Shown piece by piece: positions 45,249 through 55,276 of a stretch of DNA of 64,000 nt (positions within the stretch are counted from its first letter, which is position 1; each line of letters starts with the position of its first letter). A model generated the notes under the pieces. The model made no database searches. It was not told the DNA's origin and saw nothing but the letters and a program-made list of their open reading frames with translations. This stretch comes from Pseudalkalibacillus hwajinpoensis (GTDB lineage Bacteria; Bacillota; Bacilli; Bacillales; Guptibacillaceae). Location of the stretch: positions 1,488,001 to 1,552,000 of the forward strand of contig NZ_JADFCM010000001.1 in NCBI RefSeq assembly GCF_015234585.1, in the 5' to 3' direction. Both the position numbers and the translations under genes were made by a program.

Positions 45249-47519
45249 ATGGATCAGCCACAAAAAGGGTATATCAAAGGAAGACCCATTCAAATGATTT
45301 TTTTTAATGAAGATAGTTTGTATGGAGTGGCAAGACTTCGGATTTCTGAAACGAACGAACCTTATGATGAGAAAGAAGTCGTCGTGAATGGAATGATTCC
45401 TCGACTTCTTGAAGATGAGACGTATGTATTTTACGGACGCTTTACGGATCATCCCCGTTATGGGAAACAGTATGCTGTTGAATCATTTGAGAGACAGATG
45501 CCTGAATCAAAGCCAGGGCTTATCCAATACTTATCTAGTGATTTATTCCATGGAATTGGTGAAAAGACAGCTGAATCGATTGTTGATGTGTTAGGTGAGC
45601 GCGCCATAGCTAAAATTATGCGTGATCCATCAATATTAAGTAAGGTTCCAAAGCTATCTGAAGAAAAAGCAAAGGGACTATATGATTCTCTAATGGAGCA
45701 TCAGGGGCTTGACCAAATTATGATTCGATTAACTGAGTTAGGATTTGGACCGAGACTATCGATGAAAATTTTTAAAGCCTATAAGCAAGAAACGCTCGAG
45801 ATTGTTGAGAAAAATCCATATCAGCTTATTCAAGATGTGGAAGGTATTGGTTTTCGACGTGCGGATGATTTAGGGAGATCGATTGGTATTGAAGGAAAGC
45901 ATCCTGATCGCATTCGGGCAGCATGTCTTCATACGTTAAATGAACAAACGTTACAGGAGGGACATGTGTATCTTGAGTACGATGCATTGATTCAATCTGT
46001 GAATGAGTTACTAGGTGATAAGCTTGATGAAGCAGATATTTCAAGGGAACTGATCTCTCTTTACGAGAGTGATAAATTGATTCTTGATCGAGAGAGAATC
46101 TATTTACATTCACTTTACTATGCTGAAAAAGGTCTTGTGACTGGATTAAATAATGTGATGTCGCAAACGGAGTATGCTGACTCTTTTCCCGAATCTGAAT
46201 TCTATCGCGCTCTAGGAGACCTTGAAGAACGACTTGGTATTCAATACGCTCCCTCACAGCGTGAAGCGGTACAAAAAGCAATCGCTTCTCCGTTTATGAT
46301 TTTAACTGGCGGACCAGGTACGGGGAAAACCACGGTTATTAAAGGGATTGTGGAGCTCTATGCTGAGCTAAATGGACTTTCACTCGAACCGAAAGATTAC
46401 TCAAAGGATAAGCCGTTTCCAGTGCTACTTGTAGCACCAACAGGAAGAGCAGCGAAACGGATGAGTGAAGCAACAGGACTACCGGCTTTTACGATACATA
46501 GATTACTTGGGTGGAAAGGTGAGGCGGGATTTGAGCATGATGAGAATAATCCGATTGAAGGCAGGTTGTTAATTGTCGACGAAGTATCCATGGTTGACGT
46601 GTGGCTTGCCAATCAATTATTTAAATCCTTACCATCTCAAATTCAAGTGATTGTTGTTGGTGATGAAGACCAACTTCCTTCGGTAGGGCCAGGACAGGTG
46701 CTCAAGGATATGATCGATTCACATGCAGTTCCCGTTAGTAAACTGACGGACATTTATCGACAAGCTGAAGGCTCTTCGATTATTGATCTCGCGCACTCTA
46801 TTAAAGAAGGAGAGCTTCCAGAAGAGTTTCGGAAACCAACGCCTGATCGGAGGTTCTTTCCTTGTTCCCAAGCACAGATTATAGAGGTTGTCTCGCAAGT
46901 GTGTGGCAATGCATTAAAGAAGGGATACTCTCCTCGGGATATTCAAGTTCTGGCTCCAATGTATCGAGGATCGGCAGGAGTGGATCGGCTAAATCAGGAG
47001 CTTCAAAAGCTATTTAATCCTGCAACAGAGCAGCGAAGAGAGCTTTTGCATGGAGATCTCGTTTATCGAGTCGGTGATAAAGTTCTTCAACTTGTAAACA
47101 ATCCTGAAGACAATGTCTACAATGGTGATATGGGCGAAGTAGTTTCTGTATTCTTTGCGAAAGAAAATATTGAAAAGCAGGATCAGCTTGTTGTTTCATT
47201 TGATGGACAAGAAGTAGTTTATGACAGGCCTGACTTTAATCAATTAACACATGCCTACTGCTGCTCCATTCATAAATCCCAGGGTAGTGAGTTTCCGATT
47301 GTTGTTCTTCCTATTGTAAGAGGGTATTATCGGATGCTACGAAAAAATCTTCTTTATACAGCCGTCACAAGGAGTAAGGATTATTTGATTTTATGTGGAG
47401 AAGAAGAGGCCATTAAACTAGCTATCCAAACAGAAGATGATCAGGTTCGAAACACGCAATTAACGGAGAAATTGCAAGAAATGATTGGGGAACAAAAGAC
47501 AATTGAAGAGTCGATGTAG
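45249..47519 (+). CDS. recD2: RecD2 ATP-dependent DNA helicase
   Basis: Superfamily 1B 5'-to-3' helicase of the RecD2 type, found in bacteria with AddAB rather than RecBCD. The protein has 756 residues. The N-terminal part has an OB-like domain and helix-hairpin-helix segments (FHGIGEKTAESIVDVLG; VEGIGFRRADDLG). The helicase core follows with Walker A LTGGPGTGKTT near 352-361, IVDEVSMVD, GDEDQLPSVGPG, IYRQAEGS and the C-terminal THAYCCSIHKSQGSEFP and YTAVTRS. It is about 40 residues shorter than B. subtilis YrrC but complete in motifs. It acts in recombination and fork repair. The ATG follows TTGGAGAGAAG. Confidence 0.95.
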   Translation: MDQPQKGYIKGRPIQMIFFNEDSLYGVARLRISETNEPYDEKEVVVNGMIPRLLEDETYVFYGRFTDHPRYGKQYAVESFERQMPESKPGLIQYLSSDLFHGIGEKTAESIVDVLGERAIAKIMRDPSILSKVPKLSEEKAKGLYDSLMEHQGLDQIMIRLTELGFGPRLSMKIFKAYKQETLEIVEKNPYQLIQDVEGIGFRRADDLGRSIGIEGKHPDRIRAACLHTLNEQTLQEGHVYLEYDALIQSVNELLGDKLDEADISRELISLYESDKLILDRERIYLHSLYYAEKGLVTGLNNVMSQTEYADSFPESEFYRALGDLEERLGIQYAPSQREAVQKAIASPFMILTGGPGTGKTTVIKGIVELYAELNGLSLEPKDYSKDKPFPVLLVAPTGRAAKRMSEATGLPAFTIHRLLGWKGEAGFEHDENNPIEGRLLIVDEVSMVDVWLANQLFKSLPSQIQVIVVGDEDQLPSVGPGQVLKDMIDSHAVPVSKLTDIYRQAEGSSIIDLAHSIKEGELPEEFRKPTPDRRFFPCSQAQIIEVVSQVCGNALKKGYSPRDIQVLAPMYRGSAGVDRLNQELQKLFNPATEQRRELLHGDLVYRVGDKVLQLVNNPEDNVYNGDMGEVVSVFFAKENIEKQDQLVVSFDGQEVVYDRPDFNQLTHAYCCSIHKSQGSEFPIVVLPIVRGYYRMLRKNLLYTAVTRSKDYLILCGEEEAIKLAIQTEDDQVRNTQLTEKLQEMIGEQKTIEESM

Positions 47520-47547
47520 AAGCCAGAGAAAATCTCTGGCTTTTTTC
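47520..47547 (+). terminator. Terminator after recD2
   Basis: AGCCAGAG at 47521-47528 pairs with CTCTGGCT at 47534-47541, then TTTTT. Confidence 0.88.
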
Positions 47548-47696
47548 TATTTAGCTTTACTAGGTAATTCACGCCTTATGAACATGAGGCTCTGTTGAAA
47601 AGAAGCGATTACTTTACAAATGCCGTATAGAATGATTTCAAACTGGACAGGATGGTGTATATCTTCTTAAATAGCTGGATTAGGAGGCATATGGAG

Positions 47697-47885
47697 ATGG
47701 AATGTCCAAATTGTAAAAGTAAAAATATAGGGAAAATCGGGGCAAATCAATTCTATTGTTGGAACTGTTTTGTGGAAATGTCGATTATTAAAGGAGTTCT
47801 TTCCTTACACCAGGTGGAAGAGGACGGATCGCTGACATCCCTGGATGATTTATTTGAAGACTATGATATGCGAGTTGAGTTGTAG
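47697..47885 (+). CDS. Small zinc-ribbon protein
   Basis: 62-residue protein with a CPNC and CWNC pair (residues 3-6 and about 21-24) forming a zinc ribbon. A hydrophobic segment and an acidic tail (EEDGSLTSLDDLFEDYDM) follow. A similar small gene (YrzR) lies here in B. subtilis, and the function is unknown. Of the in-frame ATGs, 47697 lies 9 bases after AGGAGG and is preferred over 47691 (3 bases). The AI-2E-family gene follows after 29 bases, so they may be cotranscribed. Confidence 0.78.
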   Translation: MECPNCKSKNIGKIGANQFYCWNCFVEMSIIKGVLSLHQVEEDGSLTSLDDLFEDYDMRVEL

Positions 47886-47914
47886 ATGGTATTTGCTAGC
47901 AGGAGGGATTGACA

Positions 47915-48970
47915 GTGAAGCGTGAATGGAACCTGAACTGGATCATTTATTTAACGACCCTTCTGCTAGTTTTTTTATGCATTTATTTATTGCTGAAGCT
48001 TTCTCCAATTTGGGATCCGATCATCGATGTGTTAACTGTTTTAATTGTTCCATTTTTAATTGCTTCTCTTATAACTTATTTGCTTCATCCCATTGTAGAG
48101 AAAATTCATAAAGAAGGTTTGCCAAGAGGGATAGCTGTACTTTTAATCTATGTTCTGTTTTTTGGAGGTACTGGCTATGCAATTTTTAAGGGGCTACCTC
48201 ATATTGTGAAACAGTCACAGGAGTTAATGGAGAACGTTCCAATGTTCATTGATATGTATCGGGATGCTGTGCATCATACATATGACTTCACTTCAAATTT
48301 ACCTCCTGCTTTACAAGGAAAGGTTGATCAAACTTTTCAGGATGTTGAAGATGCTGTTAACAATACATTGACATTGGCGGTTGAATTAGCAAAGAAGTTA
48401 CTTAGTTCTTTTTTTGTCATTATGATTATTCCTTTCATCGTGTTCTATTTACTGAAGGATTTTGAGACGTTAAAAAAAACAGCATGGAGAATAACGCCAC
48501 CTAAGTGGAGAGCACCCGGAAAGAACCTACTCATCCGAATTGATGAATCGCTTGGTAATTATATTCGAGGTCAATTTTTTGTCATTTCGGTGTTAGGTGT
48601 TCTTGCGGCACTGGGGTTCTGGTTGATTAAGCTTCCATATGCAATTCTACTGGGGATTATCGTTGGTATAACGGATATTATCCCATACTTTGGACCTTTT
48701 CTTGGCGCGGCTCCAGCACTATTAATTGCATCGACCGTTTCAGTTAAAATGACGATCATTACGATTATCGTTATTGTGGTTCTTCAGTTTATTGAAAGTA
48801 ATATTCTATCGCCCTATATTGTTGGGAAAAGTCTGCACATTCACCCGGTCATCATAATTTTTGGACTTCTTGCAGGGGGAGAGATTGCTGGCGTAATCGG
48901 ACTAATTCTTGCAGTGCCTGCTCTTGCGGTTCTGAAAGCACTCTTTCTCTATCGAAACGAAGATGAATGA
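47915..48970 (+). CDS. AI-2E family transporter (YrrI-like)
   Basis: Polytopic membrane protein of the AI-2E/PerM family, 351 residues with about eight helices. It has a soluble insert around 70-160 and the family signature GITDIIPYFGPFLGAAPALLIA near 250, with PYIVGKSLHIHPVIIIFGLL later. Family members range from autoinducer exporters to Na+/H+ antiporters, so the substrate is open. luxS is in this window, but nothing links the two directly. I start at GTG 47915, seven bases after AGGAGGG; a TTG at 47909 is too close to the site. B. subtilis yrrI also lies just before alaS. Confidence 0.86.
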   Translation: MKREWNLNWIIYLTTLLLVFLCIYLLLKLSPIWDPIIDVLTVLIVPFLIASLITYLLHPIVEKIHKEGLPRGIAVLLIYVLFFGGTGYAIFKGLPHIVKQSQELMENVPMFIDMYRDAVHHTYDFTSNLPPALQGKVDQTFQDVEDAVNNTLTLAVELAKKLLSSFFVIMIIPFIVFYLLKDFETLKKTAWRITPPKWRAPGKNLLIRIDESLGNYIRGQFFVISVLGVLAALGFWLIKLPYAILLGIIVGITDIIPYFGPFLGAAPALLIASTVSVKMTIITIIVIVVLQFIESNILSPYIVGKSLHIHPVIIIFGLLAGGEIAGVIGLILAVPALAVLKALFLYRNEDE

Positions 48971-48975
48971 AGCAA

Positions 48976-49005
48976 TTGACAAACGAATGCTGCTCTGACT
49001 ATAAT
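48976..49005 (+). promoter_or_regulatory. alaS leader promoter
   Basis: TTGACA at 48976-48981 and TATAAT at 49000-49005, both perfect, spacer 18. Confidence 0.88.
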
Positions 49006-49011
49006 AATCCC

Positions 49012-49287
49012 AGAGATTAAGAATTAAACACATTGACGGAACGAGTATGTTGACCCCTATTCTTGAATACGAACTGTATTCGTTAGAGAGAAGCTCCCTG
49101 GCTGTAAGAGCTTTAAGAACAAGATCAGCAGAAAGCTAATCCTGAGTGCGGGTTAATCCCCGCCGTCTCGACCTCGTTACGGTCGCTTGAGGTGATAGAC
49201 AGTTTTGTCTATAACCAGGGTGGTACCGCGTGAGCATTTAAACAAAACTCTCGTCCCTGATTTATTCAGGGGTGAGAGTTTTTTTGC
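49012..49287 (+). promoter_or_regulatory. T-box leader of alaS
   Basis: tRNA-Ala-sensing leader. The T-box AGGGTGGTACCGCG lies at 49217-49230. The terminator AACTCTCGTCCCTGA/TCAGGGGTGAGAGTT (49246-49280) is followed by T. In stem I a distal part TTAGAGAGAAGC is followed on the 3' side by GAAAGCTAATCCTGAG. The best specifier is GCT (Ala) at 49135-49137, followed by A as usual. Uncharged tRNA-Ala should prevent termination. Confidence 0.93.
49246..49287 (+). terminator. Regulated terminator of the alaS T-box
   Basis: 15-pair hairpin around TTTAT with a seven-T tail. Confidence 0.9.
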
Positions 49288-49345
49288 GTTCAAAAAACAC
49301 CACCACCAACATCCATTACTGAGTAACTAAAGGAGGATAATTAGT

Positions 49346-51979
49346 ATGAAGAACTTATCATCAGCAGATGTAAGACAAATGTTTATCGATTTCTTTAAAG
49401 AAAAAAGTCATTCGGTGGAACCAAGTGCATCTCTAGTTCCACATGAGGATCCAACTTTACTGTGGATCAATAGTGGTGTAGCTACGCTTAAAAAATATTT
49501 TGACGGTCGCGTAACACCTGACAACCCAAGAATTGTAAATGCTCAAAAATCAATTCGTACAAACGATATTGAGAATGTAGGCAAAACAGCACGCCATCAT
49601 ACGTTCTTTGAAATGCTTGGGAACTTCTCTATCGGAGATTATTTTAAAGAAGAAGCGATTGAATGGGGATGGGAATTCCTAACTAGCGAGAATTGGATTG
49701 GATTTGATGCTGATAAATTATCTGTCACAATTCATCCGGAAGATGATGAAGCATTTACCATTTGGAAAGAGAAAATTGGACTTCCAGAAGAGCGTATCAT
49801 CCGTCTAGAGGGTAACTTCTGGGATATCGGGGAAGGGCCAAGTGGACCTAATACGGAAATTTTCTATGATCGTGGAGAAGAGTATGGTTTCGAAGATCCT
49901 AAAGAAGAACTTTATCCTGGTGGAGAGAATGAGCGTTATCTTGAAATCTGGAACCTTGTTTTCTCCCAATTTAATCATAACCCTGATGGTACTTATACAC
50001 CATTACCTAAGAAGAATATTGATACGGGCATGGGACTTGAACGAATGGTATCGGTTATTCAGGATGCAAAAACAAACTATGATACAGACCTCTTTATGCC
50101 AACCATTCGTGAAACAGAGCGAATGGCAGAAGTGAACTATGGAGATTCCAGAGAGGGAGATACAGCATTTAAGGTAGTCGCTGATCATATTCGAACAGTT
50201 ACATTTGCCATTGGTGACGGTGCCCTTCCATCGAACGAAGGTCGCGGATATGTACTAAGAAGATTACTTAGAAGAGCAGTTCGGTTCGCTAAGCAAATTG
50301 GTATTAACCGTCCATTCATGTATGAACTTGTACCAGTCGTTGGGGACATCATGGTTGAATTCTATCCTGAAGTTAATGTGAAGAAGGAATTCATCCAAAA
50401 AGTAATTAAGAATGAAGAAGACCGCTTCTATGAAACATTAAATGAAGGACTCTCAATTCTTTCAGACATTATGAAGAAAGAAAAAGAAGCTGGTAATCAT
50501 GTCATCTCTGGTAGCGATGTGTTTCGACTTTATGATACGTACGGTTTCCCTGTGGAATTAACGGAGGAATATGCTGAAGAAGAAGGCATGGAAATTGATC
50601 GTACAGGTTTCGAACAGGAAATGGGAATGCAGCGTAAACGTGCTAGAGATGCTCGTCAGGATGTAGGTTCCATGCAGGTTCAAGGTGGCGCGCTTGGCGA
50701 CATTTCAGTCGAAAGCGATTTTGTCGGTTATGAAGAGCGGTCTGTTGATACAGAAGTAGTCGCAATCATAAAAGATAAAGAGCTGACTGAGGTAGCGTCA
50801 GAAGGCGACGAAATCCAGGTTATTCTCCAAAGCACGCCTTTCTATGCTGAAAGCGGCGGGCAAGTTGCAGATCCTGGTATCATTCGTGGTGAAGATGTTC
50901 AACTTCGCGTAACGGATGTACAAAAAGCGCCAAATGGCCAACACGTCCATACGGCGGTTGTAGAATCTGGAACGATAAAAACTGGAGCAAAAATAATAGC
51001 TGAAATCAATCGTTCAAACCGTTCTGCAATTGTAAAGAATCATACGGCAACTCACTTGCTTCATCAGGCTTTAAAAGATGTTCTTGGTGAGCATGTAAAC
51101 CAGGCTGGTTCACTCGTTGGTTCAGAGCGACTTCGCTTTGACTTCTCTCACTTTGGACAGATTACATCTGAAGAGCTTGAAGAGATTGAAAAACAAGTGA
51201 ATGATCAAATTTGGGCTAATATTCCAGTGAATACGATGGTAAAGCCTATTGACGAAGCTAAAGCAATGGGAGCTATGGCATTGTTTGGTGAAAAGTATGG
51301 AGATTCTGTTCGCGTTGTACGTGTTGGTGATTATAGTCTTGAACTATGTGGAGGTACACACGTTCAAAATACAGCAGAAATTGGATTGTTTAAAATTCTT
51401 TCTGAATCAGGCATTGGTGCAGGAACGCGTCGTATTGAAGCTGTGACAAGCGAAGGAGCTTACCAGGTTCTAAATCAACAAGTATCAATTTTGAAAAATA
51501 CGGCTGACTTGTTAAAATCAAATGTGAAGGATGTTCCATCAAGAACAGAAGCACTACTTGGTCAGATTCGTGAATTACAACGCCAAAATGACTCATTGAC
51601 GTCAAAACTTGCAAATGTTGAGGCAAAACAGATGGCAGGAGATGTTCAAGAAGTAGACGGTGTGAAAGTAGTTGCTAAACGCATCGATACAGATATGAAT
51701 AACCTTCGTAGTATTGTCGATGATCTGAAGGCACAGATTGGCAGTGTCATTGTTGTACTTGGTAGCGGTGCAGACGGGAAGGTTCAGTTAGCTGCTGGAA
51801 TTACAGATGACCTCGTAAAAGAGGGGTATCATGCAGGGAAATTGATTAAAGAGCTTGCTACTCGCTGTGGTGGCGGTGGCGGTGGCCGACCGGATATGGC
51901 GCAGGCAGGTGGCAAAAATCCAGAGAAACTGGATGATGCTCTTGCTTACACAACAGATTGGGTGAAATCCATTTCCTAA
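49346..51979 (+). CDS. alaS: Alanyl-tRNA synthetase
   Basis: Class II synthetase with editing, 877 residues. The catalytic domain begins [18 protein letters not shown] and has [20 protein letters not shown]. The editing domain carries the zinc ligands His566 and His570 (HTATH) with Cys668 and His672 (CGGTH). A coiled C-Ala region ends with the Gly-rich [16 protein letters not shown]. The T-box leader upstream controls it. The start ATG follows AAAGGAGG. ireB, ruvX and a DUF1292 gene follow, the conserved Bacillus order alaS-yrzL-yrrK-yrzB. Confidence 0.97.
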   Translation: MKNLSSADVRQMFIDFFKEKSHSVEPSASLVPHEDPTLLWINSGVATLKKYFDGRVTPDNPRIVNAQKSIRTNDIENVGKTARHHTFFEMLGNFSIGDYFKEEAIEWGWEFLTSENWIGFDADKLSVTIHPEDDEAFTIWKEKIGLPEERIIRLEGNFWDIGEGPSGPNTEIFYDRGEEYGFEDPKEELYPGGENERYLEIWNLVFSQFNHNPDGTYTPLPKKNIDTGMGLERMVSVIQDAKTNYDTDLFMPTIRETERMAEVNYGDSREGDTAFKVVADHIRTVTFAIGDGALPSNEGRGYVLRRLLRRAVRFAKQIGINRPFMYELVPVVGDIMVEFYPEVNVKKEFIQKVIKNEEDRFYETLNEGLSILSDIMKKEKEAGNHVISGSDVFRLYDTYGFPVELTEEYAEEEGMEIDRTGFEQEMGMQRKRARDARQDVGSMQVQGGALGDISVESDFVGYEERSVDTEVVAIIKDKELTEVASEGDEIQVILQSTPFYAESGGQVADPGIIRGEDVQLRVTDVQKAPNGQHVHTAVVESGTIKTGAKIIAEINRSNRSAIVKNHTATHLLHQALKDVLGEHVNQAGSLVGSERLRFDFSHFGQITSEELEEIEKQVNDQIWANIPVNTMVKPIDEAKAMGAMALFGEKYGDSVRVVRVGDYSLELCGGTHVQNTAEIGLFKILSESGIGAGTRRIEAVTSEGAYQVLNQQVSILKNTADLLKSNVKDVPSRTEALLGQIRELQRQNDSLTSKLANVEAKQMAGDVQEVDGVKVVAKRIDTDMNNLRSIVDDLKAQIGSVIVVLGSGADGKVQLAAGITDDLVKEGYHAGKLIKELATRCGGGGGGRPDMAQAGGKNPEKLDDALAYTTDWVKSIS

Positions 51980-52058
51980 TTTGGTTTTAGTAGTGTACAA
52001 TAAGAATTAGTTGACTAGTTACGATTCTAGATGGGGATCGGAGAAAGAGGTGTAAGGA

Positions 52059-52322
52059 ATGAGTTCGATGGACAAAACAATGAAATTTAATTTTCCAGAC
52101 GACGCATATAATCATGATGTCCAGGAAGTGTTACTCACCGTCTATAGTGCTCTTCAAGAAAAGGGCTATAATCCGATTAACCAGATCGTGGGTTACCTCC
52201 TTTCTGGGGATCCGGCTTACATTCCGAGACACAATGATGCGAGAAGCTTAATTCGTAAGCTTGAAAGAGACGAATTAATTGAAGAGCTTGTGAAATCGTA
52301 TCTTACTCATCATCAGGGATAA
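52059..52322 (+). CDS. IreB-family regulatory phosphoprotein (YrzL-like)
   Basis: 87-residue protein of the IreB/UPF0297 family. IreB in Enterococcus is phosphorylated on N-terminal threonines by the PASTA kinase IreK and controls cephalosporin tolerance. Conserved residues are [11 protein letters not shown], with the phosphorylatable Thr, and [20 protein letters not shown] with [20 protein letters not shown]. It lies between alaS and ruvX as in most Firmicutes. The ATG has AGAGGTGTAAGG upstream. Whether a kinase acts on it here is inference from the family. Confidence 0.93.
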   Translation: MSSMDKTMKFNFPDDAYNHDVQEVLLTVYSALQEKGYNPINQIVGYLLSGDPAYIPRHNDARSLIRKLERDELIEELVKSYLTHHQG

Positions 52323-52331
52323 GGAGACAGC

Positions 52332-52751
52332 ATGAAAACACTTGGATTGGATGTCGGTACAAAAACAATCGGCGTAGCGCTAAGCGATGCGATGGGGTGG
52401 ACGGCACAGGGATTAGAAACCGTGAAACGTAACCCAGAAGTGCAGGATGTGATTCCTGATCGTTTAATGGAAATCATTAATGGGAATGATGTCAGCAAGA
52501 TTGTCGTTGGACTTCCTAAAAACATGAATGGCTCAATTGGTCCGAGTGGCGAAGCCTGCCAGGCATTTGCAGAACTTATTCAGACAACGACTAATATTCC
52601 AGTTGACATGTGGGATGAAAGACTAACAACCGTCGCTGCAGAACGCATGCTGATTAGTGCTGATGTGAGTCGTAAGAAGCGTAAGAAAGTGATCGACAAA
52701 ATGGCTGCTGTTATGATTCTGCAAGGATACTTAGACAGCAAGCAAAATTAA
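52332..52751 (+). CDS. ruvX: RuvX/YqgF resolvase-like nuclease
   Basis: 139-residue RNase H-fold protein of the YqgF/RuvX family, implicated in pre-16S rRNA 5' processing and proposed as a Holliday junction resolvase. It has the N-terminal [15 protein letters not shown] with the first catalytic Asp, the conserved [16 protein letters not shown], and the C-terminal [17 protein letters not shown] and [18 protein letters not shown]. It begins 9 bases after ireB, with AAGGAGA upstream. The gene after it, DUF1292, starts 12 bases later. Confidence 0.94.
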   Translation: MKTLGLDVGTKTIGVALSDAMGWTAQGLETVKRNPEVQDVIPDRLMEIINGNDVSKIVVGLPKNMNGSIGPSGEACQAFAELIQTTTNIPVDMWDERLTTVAAERMLISADVSRKKRKKVIDKMAAVMILQGYLDSKQN

Positions 52752-52763
52752 TGAGGTGAAAAC

Positions 52764-53051
52764 ATGGAGGAAAAAGAACGTATTATCATTCCAGATGAAA
52801 ATGGAGACGAGCATCTATTTGAAGTTCTCTTTACATTTGATGTAGCTGAGAACGGTCAATCTTATATGACTGTAGTTCCTGCTGATCAAGCTGATAGTGA
52901 AGAGGAAGTGGAAGTTTATGCTTTCCGCTATGAAGAAGAGGACAATGAAGAGCGAGACTATAAGCTTTTCCCTATTGAATCAGATAAGGAATGGGAAATG
53001 GTCGAGGAAATGCTCAACACTTTCTCTGAAGAAGAAGAAGATAGCGAGTAA
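52764..53051 (+). CDS. DUF1292 acidic protein (YrzB-like)
   Basis: 95-residue, strongly acidic protein of the DUF1292 family. It starts MEEKERIIIPDENGDEHLFEVLFTF (cited in part), then has YMTVVPADQ and an Asp/Glu-rich C-terminus. It is a single small domain with no known function, almost always next to ruvX in Firmicutes. It is probably cotranscribed from the alaS side; no internal promoter was seen. AATGAGGTGA precedes the ATG. A strong terminator closes the run. Confidence 0.9.
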   Translation: MEEKERIIIPDENGDEHLFEVLFTFDVAENGQSYMTVVPADQADSEEEVEVYAFRYEEEDNEERDYKLFPIESDKEWEMVEEMLNTFSEEEEDSE

Positions 53052-53061
53052 ATTTCAATCA

Positions 53062-53094
53062 AAAGCTGCCGGTGAAAATCGGCAGCTTTTTTTC
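53062..53094 (+). terminator. Terminator after the DUF1292 gene
   Basis: AAAGCTGCCG pairs with CGGCAGCTTT around GTGAAAAT, then TTTTT. Confidence 0.92.
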
Positions 53095-53265
53095 TTGATT
53101 ATACGTTTAGAATTACTGTCTCATGATCGGTTTGAGTAAGATTTCTTATGTGTTTGGATACCTTAGGGCAAAGAATCTTCTTACTGTTTTTTGGAAATGA
53201 CTACAAACCTTTCAAATAACCTTGTATAATACATAATGGATAATTTTTGGCGAACGTTGGCATCC

Positions 53266-53296
53266 TTGCCGACAATATGTCGACATATAGTATAAT
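53266..53296 (+). promoter_or_regulatory. mltG promoter with internal palindrome
   Basis: TATAAT at 53291-53296, with a weak -35 TTGCCG at 53266-53271 (spacer 19). Between them lies the perfect 14-base palindrome ATATGTCGACATAT at 53275-53288. Another TATAAT is at 53225-53230. Confidence 0.55.
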
Positions 53297-53324
53297 AGAT
53301 GAAGAATGAAAGGGGGCCACGGCG

Positions 53325-54485
53325 TTGTCTGATTTTAAGGACTTGTATAAAGAGAAGCTTATGAAGCGCCAGACCGAGAATCAAACGGTAAGAAAAATAG
53401 TGTTTATCATTTTACTGCTTTTAACCATAACGGTGGCTGCCGTTATAACAGGTGGTTACTTCTACATAAAAAACATACTCGAACCAGTTGATTCTGATAG
53501 CAAAGAAAAAGCAGCTGTGACTATTCCAATTGGATCTTCAACATCTTCAATTGGAGCTAAACTGGAAGAAGAAGGCATCATTAAAGATGGCACAGCTTTC
53601 CGTTATTACGTGAAATATAAGAATGAAAGCGGCTTTCAAGCAGGTGATTATGAACTTTCACCTTCTATGACGATGGATGAAATTATTGCCATTATGAAGA
53701 GTGGGAAAGTAATGAAAGAAGCTGTTGCCACTATATCTGTACCAGAAGGAATCTGGTTAGAAGACATAGCTGCTCGTATTGCGAAGGAACTTGACTTAAA
53801 GCAAGAAGATGTTATTAAGAAATTAGATGATGAGAAATACATGAAAGCTTTAGTGAATGAATATTGGTTTTTAACAGAAGATATTTTAAATGAAGACATT
53901 CGTCATCCGTTAGAGGGTTATCTCTTCCCTGCTACTTATGATTTTGAAGAAGAACCTTCAGTGGAAGTCGTTGTGAAAGATATGTTAGACAAAACTGATA
54001 GCGTCTTAAAAAAATATCGCTCTGAAATAGAAGATCGTGATTATTCCATCCATGAAATGATGACACTTGCTTCGATCATTGAAGAAGAAGCGTCAGCAAA
54101 AGCTGATCGAACAAAAATTTCGAAGGTGTTTTATAATCGTCTTGATAAGAATATGATCTTACAAACAGATCCTACAGTTGTATATGCGAGAGGAGAGCAA
54201 TCAGGAGAAATCACCCAGGATGATCTTGATGCAAAGTCGCCTTATAATACGTATAAGCAAAAAGGTCTGCCGATTGGCCCTATTGCCAACCCTGGTGAGT
54301 CGTCAATCATAGCGGCAATAGAACCAGCCGATACAGAAGCACTTTATTTCTATGCTCGACCGAGTGGCGAAACGCTGTTCTCAGAGACTAATGAAGAGCA
54401 CAATAAGAAAGTTGCTAAGTATAAGGAAGAGTGGACAGAGTATTATAAGAAGAAAGAGAAAGAAGAGAAAGAAAAAGAAGAATAA
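53325..54485 (+). CDS. mltG: Endolytic transglycosylase MltG
   Basis: Membrane-anchored enzyme that cuts nascent glycan strands and sets their length. The protein has 386 residues. It has a short cytoplasmic N-terminus, one membrane helix at about 24-48, and a LysM-like segment (TIPIGSSTSSIGAKLEEEGII). The YceG catalytic domain has the catalytic glutamate near 253 in LASIIEEEASAKADR. LQTDPTVVYA and GLPIGPIANPGESSI follow. The tail is charged (Lys/Glu). The start is TTG 53325, with AAAGGGGGCC upstream. It is the yrrL position of B. subtilis, upstream of trmR. Confidence 0.94.
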   Translation: MSDFKDLYKEKLMKRQTENQTVRKIVFIILLLLTITVAAVITGGYFYIKNILEPVDSDSKEKAAVTIPIGSSTSSIGAKLEEEGIIKDGTAFRYYVKYKNESGFQAGDYELSPSMTMDEIIAIMKSGKVMKEAVATISVPEGIWLEDIAARIAKELDLKQEDVIKKLDDEKYMKALVNEYWFLTEDILNEDIRHPLEGYLFPATYDFEEEPSVEVVVKDMLDKTDSVLKKYRSEIEDRDYSIHEMMTLASIIEEEASAKADRTKISKVFYNRLDKNMILQTDPTVVYARGEQSGEITQDDLDAKSPYNTYKQKGLPIGPIANPGESSIIAAIEPADTEALYFYARPSGETLFSETNEEHNKKVAKYKEEWTEYYKKKEKEEKEKEE

Positions 54486-54494
54486 GAAATTTAT

Positions 54495-54528
54495 GGGGAA
54501 TGGCGAGTAAGACTACCATTCCCCTTTC
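54495..54528 (+). terminator. Terminator-like hairpin between mltG and trmR
   Basis: GGGGAATGG at 54495-54503 pairs with CCATTCCCC at 54516-54524, then only TTTC, so it is likely weak. Confidence 0.65.
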
Positions 54529-54571
54529 GATTATGATAAAATTATTCGGGTTACATGAAGGAGGACCGATC

Positions 54572-55216
54572 ATGATATCCGATCATGTGGAACAATATCT
54601 GGAATCTTTACGCCCGAATCGAGAAGACTTAATAAAAGAGATAGAAGAATATGCACGGGAAAAACATGTTCCAATTATGGAACAAACGAGTCTTGATGTG
54701 ATGCTTCAACTCCTGACCTTTTTGAAACCGGGCCGAATATTGGAAATTGGTGCAGCCATTGGCTACTCAGCAATCCGTATGGCTGAGCGTTTGCCAGATA
54801 CTGCTATACTTACTGTTGAACGAGATGAAACTCGTTATAATGAAGCGATCGCAAATATTGAAAAAGCAGGATACTCTGATAGAATAACCGTTTTATTTGG
54901 GGATGCATTTGAGCTGGCTGATGAGCTTAAGAGCTATGGTTCATATCAAGCGCTCTTCATTGACGCGGCCAAAGGTCAGTACCAGCGTTTTTTTGATGAA
55001 TTTTATGATGAATTAGAAAAGGGCGGAGTAGTGTTTTCGGATAATATTCTCTTTAGAGGTATGGTAGCAGAAGAGGAGATCGAAGAGAAGCGCTTTAGAT
55101 CAATGGTAAAAAAGCTCCGTCTTTATAATGAATTTTTAATATCCCATCCCGAACTAGATACTACAATATATCCTATTGGAGATGGATTAGCTGTTAGTCA
55201 GCGTAAAAACTCATGA
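54572..55216 (+). CDS. trmR: tRNA 5-hydroxyuridine methyltransferase (YrrM-like)
   Basis: Class I S-adenosylmethionine methyltransferase of the O-methyltransferase family, 214 residues. Motif I is ILEIGAAIGYSAIRMA near 70-85, the acidic SAM residue follows in LTVERDE, and FIDAAKGQYQRFFDE marks the metal/catalytic part. B. subtilis YrrM (TrmR) makes 5-methoxyuridine at wobble U34 from 5-hydroxyuridine. The start ATG 54572 follows AAGGAGG. In B. subtilis two U32-peptidase-like hydroxylase genes follow it; here udk follows directly. The symbol is by synteny and family. Confidence 0.85.
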   Translation: MISDHVEQYLESLRPNREDLIKEIEEYAREKHVPIMEQTSLDVMLQLLTFLKPGRILEIGAAIGYSAIRMAERLPDTAILTVERDETRYNEAIANIEKAGYSDRITVLFGDAFELADELKSYGSYQALFIDAAKGQYQRFFDEFYDELEKGGVVFSDNILFRGMVAEEEIEEKRFRSMVKKLRLYNEFLISHPELDTTIYPIGDGLAVSQRKNS

Positions 55217-55221
55217 TGAAG

Positions 55222-55255
55222 AAAAGCCGACGTACGTATGTACGAGCGGTTTTTC
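55222..55255 (+). terminator. Terminator after trmR
   Basis: AAAAGCCG pairs with CGGTTTTT, and inside it CGTAC pairs with GTACG. The T-rich right arm runs toward udk. Confidence 0.75.
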
Positions 55256-55276
55256 TATAATAGAAGGGGAAGAATT

